The notes beneath the pieces are model-generated. The model was not told the DNA's origin. It made no database searches and saw only the letters and a list, made by a program, of their open reading frames with translations. From Alphaproteobacteria bacterium (GTDB taxonomy: Bacteria; Pseudomonadota; Alphaproteobacteria; Rhizobiales; Xanthobacteraceae): DNA of 64,000 nucleotides. The position numbers and the translations under genes are program-made. The first letter of the stretch is position 1. Each line of letters starts with the position of its first letter. Positions 31,381-39,470 of this stretch are shown here, piece after piece. The stretch covers positions 868,001 to 932,000 of the forward strand of contig JBBCGH010000001.1 of the NCBI GenBank assembly GCA_037200445.1. Direction: 5' to 3'.

Positions 31381-32184
31381 CTATTGCGTGAGCAATGGCG
31401 CGGAAAACCCGTGCCGCGCCAGAATACGCTGACCCGCGTCGGAGAGTATAAACAAAGCAAAGTGATGGGCTGTCGCAGGCGCGCCGTTCATGACAGTGAG
31501 CCCATAGTCTGCGCCTATCGCGAGCGCGTCGGGCAGCGCCACGATCTGCTGGGCAGGGTTCTCGCGCTGCGCCGCGGATGCGGCCGTGCAGTAGCAGAGA
31601 TAGATGTCGGCCCGCCCCTCGGCGACGTGCCATCCGTAGAGATTGCGCCCCTCGGGCGGGCGCGCGCTGTCCGGTGCGCCGGAGAGTGTGAGTGCCTTTG
31701 CCTCCAGCGCGGCCTTGGCGCCGGGCTTCAGTGCCTCGGCCTTGGCGAACACCTCGAACGCGTAGTCGCCTGATGGATCGGCTTTTGGCGTGGAGGTGGC
31801 GAGTTTCACGCCCGAACTCAACAGGTGCTCGAGCAAGGTTTCAGGCGTGACGCCGAGGCCGGGCCGCAGCAGCGCGCACAGCCGGTTGCGCGCGAACATC
31901 ACGACCGGACCGCTCATGCCCGCCGCCGCGAGCGATTGCGGGTGCGCCATGTTGGCGGAGGCGAACACTTCCGCGCGTTCTCCGGCGGCGATGCGGTCGC
32001 GCAAGGTGCCGGACGCGCCATAAGTGCCGCGCACCGTGTTGCCGCTCGCCTTCTCGTAGGCTGCAGCGACGTCGGTGAGCGCGTCGCGCAACGAGCCGGC
32101 CGCGTGGAGGAGAACGTCGGTGGCGCGGGCGGGGGATGACATGAGAAGAGTCAATGCGACGGCGCCGATGCGCGCAAGGCTCAC
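31381..32184 (-). CDS. ModA-like molybdate/tungstate-binding protein
   Basis: A 267-residue secreted protein. A signal peptide (MSLARIGAVALTLLMSSPARA) is followed by LLHAAGSLRDALTDVAAAYE, the ModA opening in which the serine after Gly binds the oxyanion, and by TYGASGTLRDRIAAGERAEVF. The closing region carries LFILSDAGQRILARHGF. GTG 32184 overlaps the stop of the dehydratase gene. No modB or modC follows; instead the next genes form a FecCD-type importer, so this is an unusual pairing. Confidence 0.85.
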   Translation of the reverse strand: MSLARIGAVALTLLMSSPARATDVLLHAAGSLRDALTDVAAAYEKASGNTVRGTYGASGTLRDRIAAGERAEVFASANMAHPQSLAAAGMSGPVVMFARNRLCALLRPGLGVTPETLLEHLLSSGVKLATSTPKADPSGDYAFEVFAKAEALKPGAKAALEAKALTLSGAPDSARPPEGRNLYGWHVAEGRADIYLCYCTAASAAQRENPAQQIVALPDALAIGADYGLTVMNGAPATAHHFALFILSDAGQRILARHGFSAPLLTQ

Positions 32185-33884
32185 GCCTTGAACCCCGCCT
32201 TGCAGAAATCGAAATCGCAGCCTTCGTCGGCCTGCGTCACGTGGCTCTGGAACAGCCAGGAATAGCCGCGGTCGCTTCCCTCGTGTGGTGGCGGGCCATT
32301 GTAGGCGGCGCGCCGTTTCTTCAGTTCATCATCGCTGACCAGCAGCTCGATGCTCCGCTTCGGCACGTCCAGGCGGATGCGGTCGCCGGTCTTGACCAGG
32401 CCGAGCGGCCCGCCGTCCGCCGACTCCGGCGTGATGTGCAGTACGATAGTGCCGAACGCGGTGCCGCTCATGCGCGCGTCGGAGATGCGCACCATGTCCT
32501 TGACGCCCGCCGCCGCGAGCTTCTTCGGGATCGGCAGGTAGCCCGCCTCCGGCATGCCGGGCGCGCCCTTCGGCCCGGCGTTGCGCAGGACCAGCACGTC
32601 GTCGGCGGAAACGTCCAGCGCGGGATCGTCCATGCGCAGCGTCATGTCTTCGATGTTATCGAAGACCACCGCGCGGCCCTCGTGCGTCATCAGCTTGGGC
32701 GTCGCGGCCGACTGCTTGATCACGGCTCCGCGCGGCGCGAGGTTGCCGCGCAACACACACATTGCGCCCTGCGCGTTGATCGGATTTTGCCGCGAGCGGA
32801 TCACGGTCTGTCCGGGCACCTGCTCGGCCACCTTCACGTGGTCGTGCAGCGTGCCGAAAACACTCGGCGCATCGAGATCGAGGACGTCGGACAATTCCTG
32901 CATCAGCCGCGGCACGCCGCCGGCGTGATGGAAGTGCTCCATGTAGTGATCGCCCGAGGGCTTCAGGTCGATCAGCACCGGCACCTGTTTCGACAGCGCA
33001 TCGAACGCGTCGAGGTCGAGTTTGATGCCGGCGCGCCCCGCCATCGCGGCGAGGTGCACGATGCCATTCGTGGAGCCGCCGATCGCCTGCAGCACGATCA
33101 GCGCGTTGCGCAAGCTCCGCTCGGTGAACAGCTCGGTCGGGCGCGGCGAACCCTTCAGGGCCATCTCCACCGCGCGCTTGCCGCTCGCCTCCGCGATGCG
33201 CACGCGCTCCGCATGCACGGCCGGCACCGCAGCCGCATAGGGCAACGAGAACCCGAGCGCCTCGATCACGCAGGCCATCGTGCTTGCCGTGCCCATCACC
33301 ATGCAGGTGCCGACCGAGGGCGCGAGCCGCCCGCTCACCGTCTCGATCTCGGCCTCGTCCATCGTCCCGGCGCGATGCTGCGCCCACAGCCGCCGGCAAT
33401 CCGTGCAGGCGCCGAGCACCTCGCCCTTGTAGTGGCCGACCACCATCGGGCCGGTCGGCACCACGATGGCGGGCTTGTCGGCCGAGACCGCGCCCATGAT
33501 CTGCGCGGGCAGCGTCTTGTCGCAGCCCGCGATCAGCACCACGGCGTCCATCGGCTGCGCCCGCACCATCTCCTCGGTGTCGATCGACATCAGGTTGCGC
33601 ATGTACATCGAAGTCGGCGCCGAGAAGCTCTCGTGGATCGAGATGGTGGGGAATTCCATCGGCAGCCCGCCGGCCAGCATCACGCCGCGCTTCACCGCCT
33701 CGATCAGCTGGGGCACGTTGCCGTGGCAGGGGTTGAAGTCCGAGTACGTGTCGGTGATGCCGATGATCGGCCGGTCGAGCGCGTCGTCGGAAAAGCCCTT
33801 GGCCTTGATGAAGGCCTTGCGCAGGAACAGCGAAAAGCCGGGATCGCCGTAGGAGGTGAGACCTTTGCGGAGGCCGGAGGGCAT
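32181..33884 (-). CDS. IlvD/Edd-family dehydratase, probably a sugar-acid dehydratase
   Basis: A 567-residue Fe-S dehydratase. Likely cluster ligands are in FNPCHGNV, IAGCDKTLPA and SVGTCMVMGTAST. The C-terminal block RGYSWLFQSHVTQADEGCDF is typical of the aldonic-acid (arabonate/xylonate-type) branch rather than of branched-chain amino-acid IlvD. Expected reaction: dehydration of a sugar acid to a 2-keto-3-deoxy acid. ATG 33884 gives the family N-terminus PSGLRKGLTSYGDPGFSLF; the longer frame is not supported. The gene overlaps the downstream ModA-like gene, but a functional link is not obvious. Confidence 0.87.
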   Translation of the reverse strand: MPSGLRKGLTSYGDPGFSLFLRKAFIKAKGFSDDALDRPIIGITDTYSDFNPCHGNVPQLIEAVKRGVMLAGGLPMEFPTISIHESFSAPTSMYMRNLMSIDTEEMVRAQPMDAVVLIAGCDKTLPAQIMGAVSADKPAIVVPTGPMVVGHYKGEVLGACTDCRRLWAQHRAGTMDEAEIETVSGRLAPSVGTCMVMGTASTMACVIEALGFSLPYAAAVPAVHAERVRIAEASGKRAVEMALKGSPRPTELFTERSLRNALIVLQAIGGSTNGIVHLAAMAGRAGIKLDLDAFDALSKQVPVLIDLKPSGDHYMEHFHHAGGVPRLMQELSDVLDLDAPSVFGTLHDHVKVAEQVPGQTVIRSRQNPINAQGAMCVLRGNLAPRGAVIKQSAATPKLMTHEGRAVVFDNIEDMTLRMDDPALDVSADDVLVLRNAGPKGAPGMPEAGYLPIPKKLAAAGVKDMVRISDARMSGTAFGTIVLHITPESADGGPLGLVKTGDRIRLDVPKRSIELLVSDDELKKRRAAYNGPPPHEGSDRGYSWLFQSHVTQADEGCDFDFCKAGFKA

Positions 33885-34130
33885 GACGTGTCTCGGAAAA
33901 TGCGGAAAAGAGGGTGCCGCAAGAGTTAGACGATCGTTAGCGCCGAATCCACCACGTCCGGCTGTTTCGGCGAAATCGCTGGCAATTTGCGCCGGTCTGG
34001 CCCATATCAGGCGAATACAGGCACGAATGTGCCAACCCCACCCAACAACGGCCAAGAGCCCGGATGAGCTTGGCGCTCATCCCCCCGCGCGACGACGCGG
34101 ATCGATCAGTTCAGCACAGGAGCGATTTGA

Positions 34131-34427
34131 ATGGCATTGCGCGCAGCGACGAAGACTCTGAAATCATCCGAACCGATCGAGCAGGCTCCGCTTGCCGTCG
34201 ATCAGCGCAAGCCGTCGGACCAGCGCTACCGCCTGCAGGTGGATCGGCAGACCAAGAAATCATTCGCGACGATCGAGCCCGCCATCGAGGCCGGGGCGGC
34301 AATCAAGAAAGCCCATCCGATCGTGCAGGTTTCGATCTACGACGCCGTCGACTGCGTCAACCAGCTGATCGGGCTCGACGGCCTGGTCGCGGCCGCGGCC
34401 GACAAGCCGGCCGGAGCGGCAGCTTAG
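34131..34427 (+). CDS. Small hypothetical protein
   Basis: A 98-residue protein that I do not recognise. A clear ribosome-binding site (CACAGGAGCG) precedes ATG 34131. The N-terminus is basic and low in complexity; the middle (RYRLQVDRQTKKSFATIEPA) is strand-like and the end is alanine-rich. No membrane segment or known motif. It is transcribed divergently from the dehydratase gene across a 246-bp gap with no other gene. Likely soluble. Confidence 0.65.
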   Translation: MALRAATKTLKSSEPIEQAPLAVDQRKPSDQRYRLQVDRQTKKSFATIEPAIEAGAAIKKAHPIVQVSIYDAVDCVNQLIGLDGLVAAAADKPAGAAA

Positions 34428-34469
34428 CGCCGCAGCCCCGGCGATTGCCGTTTCGGCATCTCCGTGCTA

Positions 34470-34483
34470 GGTTACATGTAACC
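34470..34483. promoter_or_regulatory. Perfect palindrome upstream of the toxin-antitoxin genes
   Basis: GGTTACATGTAACC is a perfect 14-bp palindrome ending 13 bases before the antitoxin GTG start and just before its ribosome-binding site CGGAG. MazE/DUF3018-type antitoxins commonly repress their own operon by binding such sites, so this is the likely operator. Confidence 0.65.
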
Positions 34484-34496
34484 AACGGAGAACGAC

Positions 34497-34745
34497 GTGG
34501 CCACGGCTTCGAAGCGCACCGCCGCCACCAAGCGTAAGGCGAACCGGGCGAAGGTTTCCGCGCATCGGGCGCGGATGCGCGCACAAGGGATGCGGCTGCT
34601 GCAAATCTGGGTGCCCGATACGCGCTCGCCCGAGTTTGCGAAGGAAGCCCGGCGGCAATCCCGCATGGCCGCGCGCAGCCGGTATGCAAAGGACGACCAG
34701 GCATTCGTCGATTCGCTTTCTTCCTGGTTTTGGGAGGGCGAGTGA
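34497..34745 (+). CDS. MazE-like antitoxin (DUF3018)
   Basis: An 82-residue basic protein. RMRAQGMRLLQIWVPDTRSP followed by EFAKEARRQSRMAA is the DUF3018 signature of antitoxins paired with PemK/MazF toxins. The N-terminal 25 residues are Lys/Arg/Ala-rich and could bind DNA. GTG start with CGGAG eight bases upstream. The stop overlaps the toxin start (GTGA). It should neutralise the toxin and repress the operon. Confidence 0.85.
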   Translation: MATASKRTAATKRKANRAKVSAHRARMRAQGMRLLQIWVPDTRSPEFAKEARRQSRMAARSRYAKDDQAFVDSLSSWFWEGE

Positions 34746-35068
34746 AGCGCGGCGAGGTGTGGACTGCCGCGGCGAGTGGCTACGTCGGGAAGCCGCGACC
34801 GGTCATCATCGTGCAAGATGACGGTTTCAGTGAAACGGACTCGATTACCGTTTGTCCGGCCACCAGTGATCCGGGTCCCATGCCTCTGTTCCGCGTCGAG
34901 GTTGAACCGAACGCTCAGAATGGGCTTGTGCAAGTGTCCCGATTGATGGCTGACAAGCTTTTGACAGTGCCAAGAGGCAGGTTGGGCCGGCGCATCGGGC
35001 GCCTTGACGATGCAACGATGCTCCGTCTCGACCGCGCGATTACGGTCTTCCTCGGCCTGGCCTCATAG
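34742..35068 (+). CDS. PemK/MazF-family mRNA interferase toxin
   Basis: A 108-residue protein with the MazF fold pattern: VKRGEVWTAA at the N-terminus, KPRPVIIVQDD, then TVCPATSDP and GLVQVSRLMADKLLTVPR, which carry the basic and Asp/Ser residues of the RNase site. GTG start within the antitoxin stop. Convergent with the ABC-F gene with a six-base gap. Intact toxin and antitoxin suggest an active module. Confidence 0.88.
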   Translation: MKRGEVWTAAASGYVGKPRPVIIVQDDGFSETDSITVCPATSDPGPMPLFRVEVEPNAQNGLVQVSRLMADKLLTVPRGRLGRRIGRLDDATMLRLDRAITVFLGLAS

Positions 35069-35074
35069 CGACCT

Positions 35075-36697
35075 TTAGCTCCTTAGCCCCGGCGCCTCGT
35101 GGCCGGTGCGCGCCACGTACTCCGTGTAGCCGCCGCCGTATTGGTGAATTCCCTCCGGGGTGAGCTCCAGCACGCGGTTGGACAGCGCGGCGAGAAAATG
35201 CCGGTCGTGCGAGACGAACAGCATGGTGCCCTCGTAGTCCGACAGCGCCGCGATCAGCATCTCCTTGGTGGCCATGTCGAGATGGTTCGTCGGCTCGTCC
35301 AGCACGAGGAAGTTCGGCGGATCGTAGAGCATCTTCGCCATCACGAGGCGTGCCTTCTCGCCGCCCGAGAGCACGCGGCATTTCTTCTCGATATCGTCAC
35401 CCGAGAACCCGAAGCAGCCGGCGAGCGTGCGCAGCGAGCCTTGCCCGGCTTGCGGAAACGTATCCTCCAGTTCCTCGAAAACGGTGCGCTCGCCATCGAG
35501 CAGGTCCATGGCGTGCTGCGCGAAGTAGCCCATCTTCACGCTGCCGCCGACCGCCACCGTTCCGCCGTCCGGCTCGGTTGAGCCCGCGACCAGCTTGAGC
35601 AGCGTGGACTTGCCCGCGCCGTTGACGCCCATCACGCACCAGCGCTCCTTGCGGCGCACCATGAAGTCGAGCCCGTCATAGATGGTGCGGCTGCCGTAGC
35701 CCTTGTGCACGTTCTTGAGATTCACGACGTCCTCGCCGGAACGCGGTGCCGGCGGAAAGTCGAACGATACGCTCTGGCGGCGCTTCGGCGGCTCGACGCG
35801 CTCGATCTTGTCGAGTTTCTTCACCCGGCTCTGCACCTGCGCGGCGTGCGATGCGCGCGCCTTGAAGGTCTCGATGAACTTGATTTCCTTGGCGAGCATC
35901 GCCTGCTGGCGTTCGAACTGGGCCTGCTGTTGCTTCTCGGCGAGCGCGCGCTGCTGCTCGTAGAATTCATAATCGCCCGAGTAGGCGGTGAGCGCGCCGC
36001 CGTCGATCTCCACCACCTTGGTGACGATGCGGTTCATGAACTCGCGGTCGTGCGAGGTCATCATCAGCGCGCCCTCGTAGCCTTTGAGGAACTGTTCCAG
36101 CCAGATCAGGCTCTCGAGATCGAGATGGTTGCTCGGCTCGTCGAGCAGCATCACGTCGGGGCGCATCAGCAGGATGCGCGCGAGCGCGACGCGCATCTTC
36201 CAGCCGCCCGACAGCGCGCCGACATCGCCGTCCATCATCTCCTGGCTGAACGAGAGCCCGGCGAGCACCTCGCGCGCGCGCCCTTCGAGCGCGTAGCCGT
36301 CGAGCTCCTCGAAGCGATGCTGCACCTCGCCGTACTGCGCGATGATCGCGTCCATCTCGCCGGCGCGATCCGGGTCCGCCATCGCGGCTTCGAGCGCGTG
36401 CAGCTCGGCCGCGACTGTGGCCACGGCACCCGCGCCTGCGATCACCTCGGCGACTGCGCTGCGGCCCGCCATCTCGCCGACGTCCTGGCTGAAGTAGCCG
36501 ATGGTCACGCCGCGATCGACCGCCACCTGGCCTTCGTCGGGCGCCTCTTCGCCGATGATCAGCCGGAACAGCGTCGTCTTGCCCGAGCCGTTGGGGCCGA
36601 CGAGGCCGACCTTCTCTCCCCTCTGCAGCGCCGCGGACGCCTCGATGAAGACAATCTGGGGGCCGTTTTGCTTGCTGATGTTGTCGAGACGAATCAT
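35075..36697 (-). CDS. ABC-F family ATPase (YbiT/Uup-like)
   Basis: A 540-residue soluble protein with two ABC domains joined by a linker. First domain: GPNGSGKTT and the signature LSGGWKMRVALARILL; second: GVNGAGKST and LSGGEKARLVMAKMLY. No membrane domain, as in ABC-F translation factors that act at the ribosomal E site. The charged linker around residues 240-300 carries EKQQQAQFERQQAMLAKEI. ATG 36697 gives the usual MIRLDNISK opening. Specific function (EttA, YbiT or resistance-type) cannot be told from sequence alone. Confidence 0.9.
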   Translation of the reverse strand: MIRLDNISKQNGPQIVFIEASAALQRGEKVGLVGPNGSGKTTLFRLIIGEEAPDEGQVAVDRGVTIGYFSQDVGEMAGRSAVAEVIAGAGAVATVAAELHALEAAMADPDRAGEMDAIIAQYGEVQHRFEELDGYALEGRAREVLAGLSFSQEMMDGDVGALSGGWKMRVALARILLMRPDVMLLDEPSNHLDLESLIWLEQFLKGYEGALMMTSHDREFMNRIVTKVVEIDGGALTAYSGDYEFYEQQRALAEKQQQAQFERQQAMLAKEIKFIETFKARASHAAQVQSRVKKLDKIERVEPPKRRQSVSFDFPPAPRSGEDVVNLKNVHKGYGSRTIYDGLDFMVRRKERWCVMGVNGAGKSTLLKLVAGSTEPDGGTVAVGGSVKMGYFAQHAMDLLDGERTVFEELEDTFPQAGQGSLRTLAGCFGFSGDDIEKKCRVLSGGEKARLVMAKMLYDPPNFLVLDEPTNHLDMATKEMLIAALSDYEGTMLFVSHDRHFLAALSNRVLELTPEGIHQYGGGYTEYVARTGHEAPGLRS

Positions 36698-36882
36698 GCC
36701 CGGAGGGAGGGTGCCTGTGTAACGATAGGCAGCGCCCTTATGACATGCCGCCCGCCGAGGGAAGGGGCAATTGCTTCCGCACAATCCTGGCGGTTTGCGC
36801 CGGCACGCCGCAGTGCGGCCGATCGCAACTGCAGACAAGCCGCAATTGCCTCTCAGTCAACATCCTGAACGAATGGTCGATG

Positions 36883-37953
36883 TCAGTGTTGTGGTCCGTC
36901 GAGGATTGTCCGAATTCCTCTGGCGCAAAGGTCTTCGGTGGTCCACTCGTTGGTCCTGCAAAGCTTGATCAGCTCGATCTCGGCATCGGTCAGAGCCTCT
37001 GAGGGCGGCGGCGTTCCACTCAGGACGCTGAACGTGCCATTTCTTATCATGTGGAAAAGATACTCTGGAGGTCGACGACCGAACACGCCTTTCAGGTGCC
37101 CAAGAATTTGCTTCTCAACATCGTAAGTCTCCGGGTCCCGGTGGATCAGGTATTCGACTAGTTTTTTTTGCTCGCTCAACTTTCTCTCGTCACCGCTGAA
37201 GTTGTGCTTGGTGGCGGGTACGAGTACCGCCCGCGCGGCGATCGGCTCATCAAAATTCATCGATATTAGAGGGCCGGTGAGGATATCGGGCCACTCCTCA
37301 GAGGGGCGCAGCGCAAAAAATCTGAGACCAAGGCTATCGCCGGGAGGCGTGGCCCGTCGTGCATGACCGTACAAGTAAAGGGTCTCTTTGACGTACACTC
37401 CGAAACCATCCACCTTCCAACGCACGCGGCGAAAGTATTCATTCACAAAGCCAACCATCTTGTTGTTAGGCTGGCGGATGATCTCAAGATAGAAACGGAT
37501 GACACCGCCTTCCGTCGAACTTCGTCGATAGCCGAAGTATTCTTTGTAAAAGGACGCTGGAACGTCTTCGGCAACCGCGCTTGCCTCCAATGTGCTCTCG
37601 ATGTGCATTGCGATGTTCTCGCTTTTGCGCGCAATCTCCTGGCGCATCGCGATGAGATCGTCTATCAGGCGTCCTACCCGCGCCTGCGATGGAAATGCAT
37701 GGCGCAGTCCCTGCTGAAGGTCGTTCACGGTGAAGTCGTAGACAAGAACGGTGAGCCGGTATCGTACGACCGAAGGCTTCTGCAGCGCGCGCCTCCGATC
37801 CTGACGTTCGAGCTTGGTGCCTATCTTGATCAGGAACGCCTTAAATATCGTGTTCGTGAATTCGCGCAGTTCTGGAGTCTTGCCGATCTCGTCGTGGACC
37901 GAGTCGAGTTTCTCCACTTCTTCGGCCGTCAGCGTATAAGGTCTGAGTTGCAT
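36883..37953 (-). CDS. Hypothetical protein, 356 residues, atypical composition
   Basis: A protein I do not recognise. Codon third positions are clearly less G/C-biased than in neighbours, and the flanks are AT-richer, pointing to recent acquisition. No signal peptide or membrane segment. The sequence is charged and probably mixed alpha/beta; central stretches are YRRSSTEGGVIRFYLEIIRQ and VYVKETLYLYGHARR. The C-terminus TDAEIELIKLCRTNEWTTED could be a short helix-turn-helix. No nearby partner gene on the same strand. A cargo or defence gene is possible but unproven. Confidence 0.6.
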   Translation of the reverse strand: MQLRPYTLTAEEVEKLDSVHDEIGKTPELREFTNTIFKAFLIKIGTKLERQDRRRALQKPSVVRYRLTVLVYDFTVNDLQQGLRHAFPSQARVGRLIDDLIAMRQEIARKSENIAMHIESTLEASAVAEDVPASFYKEYFGYRRSSTEGGVIRFYLEIIRQPNNKMVGFVNEYFRRVRWKVDGFGVYVKETLYLYGHARRATPPGDSLGLRFFALRPSEEWPDILTGPLISMNFDEPIAARAVLVPATKHNFSGDERKLSEQKKLVEYLIHRDPETYDVEKQILGHLKGVFGRRPPEYLFHMIRNGTFSVLSGTPPPSEALTDAEIELIKLCRTNEWTTEDLCARGIRTILDGPQH

Positions 37954-38144
37954 GTCGGAGCCATATCGCCTAGATTGAAGTAGGACTATTGGTATAGTTA
38001 TTTATATTGTGCTAGTATAGATTGCCGTGACAGCTGTGTCACGCTCGCGACAGAGATGATGGCCCTGTAACGGCTGCATCCGTGTTCAGCGCAGCCCGGC
38101 ATGCCTACTGTAATCCTCAGATTCCCGCACGCTGGGAGGAGAGG

Positions 38145-38576
38145 ATGTTTCACTTCAGCCGCGACTGGTTCAAAAAAAATGCCGGCTCACCATCGGTCGC
38201 AGCCGAAAGTTCGCCGGTCGACACATCGAACGGCGGGCAGAAGGCGCTCGGGACGAGCGAGGATGCGATTGAGGAATGGCGTCGCGGAAAATTCCGTGAC
38301 CCTGATTACGTCGGATCCTTTGGGGATGTCCCCAAGGGATCGCGTGCGCCGGGCAAGAGGAAGAAGCCTCAGAAGCCGGTCGAAGAGAGCACGGTGCTGA
38401 TCGCAATCCACTTCCCGGTCAATTTGTGGGTGCTCTGGCATTATCTGGCTCAATTCGATTCGTTCCAGATGTTCCTCGCGCGGTCGACGCATGTTGAGGT
38501 CGCGGGTATGTCGGCTCTGCTCGTGACGGCGATCTGGTCGGCTCGCTATCTGATCCACACCGCCCGCAATCAGTAA
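38145..38576 (+). CDS. Hypothetical small membrane protein
   Basis: About 143 residues from ATG 38145, which follows an excellent ribosome-binding site (GGGAGGAGAGG); the frame is open from 38082. A hydrophilic basic N-terminal half (FSRDWFKKN, APGKRKKPQKP) is followed by two hydrophobic segments near 85-105 and 118-138. No family recognised. The gene ends just before a strong intrinsic terminator, supporting a monocistronic unit. The upstream region 37954-38144 is AT-rich (TTATTTATATTGTGC) and may hold its promoter. Confidence 0.65.
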   Translation: MFHFSRDWFKKNAGSPSVAAESSPVDTSNGGQKALGTSEDAIEEWRRGKFRDPDYVGSFGDVPKGSRAPGKRKKPQKPVEESTVLIAIHFPVNLWVLWHYLAQFDSFQMFLARSTHVEVAGMSALLVTAIWSARYLIHTARNQ

Positions 38577-38605
38577 GCGGGGCTTTTGACAAAAGCTGAT
38601 CACGA

Positions 38606-38640
38606 GAACGGGTTGGTACAGAGACTGTACCAACCCGTTC
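38606..38640. terminator. Strong intrinsic terminator
   Basis: GAACGGGTTGGTAC (38606-38619) pairs perfectly over 14 bp with GTACCAACCCGTTC (38627-38640) around a seven-base loop, followed on the plus strand by TTCATTTC. It lies 30 bp after the stop of the small membrane protein gene. Confidence 0.85.
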
Positions 38641-39226
38641 TTCATTTCATAGCAACTGCGAAAGCCGCTTGCCGTGATCCTATCTAGTCCTTATATTCCT
38701 TTCACCCTGCTCACCGAGGGGCGCCATCATGAGGCGTCTTGGTGGCGGAGCAGGCCGGAGGTGGGCGTGGAGATGCGCGTCCAAATCCGGCGGCCAAAGC
38801 GGAAAACCGCTTAGGCTGGCGCGGCGCCCGCGCGCGTGGTTCGCAGCCACGCACCCGGGCGGCTTCGGGACCCGCCCTGGGGACAATACGGTCCCTGTGC
38901 GAGGTGCTCGCTGACGGCCCCGGTTCATCGCGGGGACACGCAAGCGCGGCCCGGAGCTGGGCGAATGCCGAAAGGCGTTCGCCAGAGCCGCTGTGGAGCG
39001 CCGCAAGGCGTGGGTGGCCGATCGCAAGGCCGCCGGCCCCGCAAGGGGCAACCTGATGTGGCGCCAAGCGGCGCTCCATCCCCTCACATCGTGAGGCGCG
39101 AGGCAAAGACGGCGAAGGCCCGGCGCCGAACGTCAAAACCGGGCGGGCGGAGCGTTGGCTTAAGGTTGCCCAAAGGGCGTATAGCTGGAGCCTGCGCGGG
39201 CGCATCGCCGAGCAAGGAGAACAACA
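38641..39226. other. Gene-poor stretch with no supported gene
   Basis: About 585 bp of very G+C-rich sequence. Open frames occur in several phases on both strands, including a long minus-strand one, but none has a ribosome-binding site with a recognisable product, and all have a composition typical of chance ORFs. It may be decayed coding sequence or an unrecognised structured RNA; the conserved core motifs of RNase P RNA and tmRNA were looked for and not found. A small palindrome CCTCACATCGTGAGG lies at 39082-39096. Confidence 0.4.
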
Positions 39227-39385
39227 ATGGTCTTCAGACCGAACTACCGGCAGCAGCGCACGGAACGCGATCGCTCGGCGAAATCGCGTCAGGAGGAAAA
39301 GCTGCAGAAGCTGCAGGAACGAGCCGCCAAGCGCAAAGCCGAACGCGAGGGCACCGAGCCGCCGGCAGAGCGCGAGCAGAGCTAG
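39227..39385 (+). CDS. Small basic coiled protein, 52 residues
   Basis: Read directly: ATG 39227, TAG 39383-39385, preceded by AGCAAGGAGAACAAC, a good ribosome-binding site. The protein begins MVFRPNYRQQRTERDRSAKS and continues with RQEEKLQKLQERAAKRKAER, a highly charged single helix or coiled coil. Similar short Arg/Lys/Glu-rich proteins are common hypothetical genes in related bacteria. No function known; a nucleic-acid- or ribosome-associated role would be a guess. Confidence 0.65.
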   Translation: MVFRPNYRQQRTERDRSAKSRQEEKLQKLQERAAKRKAEREGTEPPAEREQS

Positions 39386-39470
39386 GCGCAGAACCACAAC
39401 TGCAGTGGCGTTGACGCGCACCCTCCGAGGCGCGAGCGTCAGCACATAAAGAACCCTCACGGAGGAATCC

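Noticed and set aside
38641-39226. RNase P RNA or tmRNA
   Set aside because: The conserved P4-region motifs of RNase P RNA and the tRNA-like ends and tag frame of tmRNA were not found.
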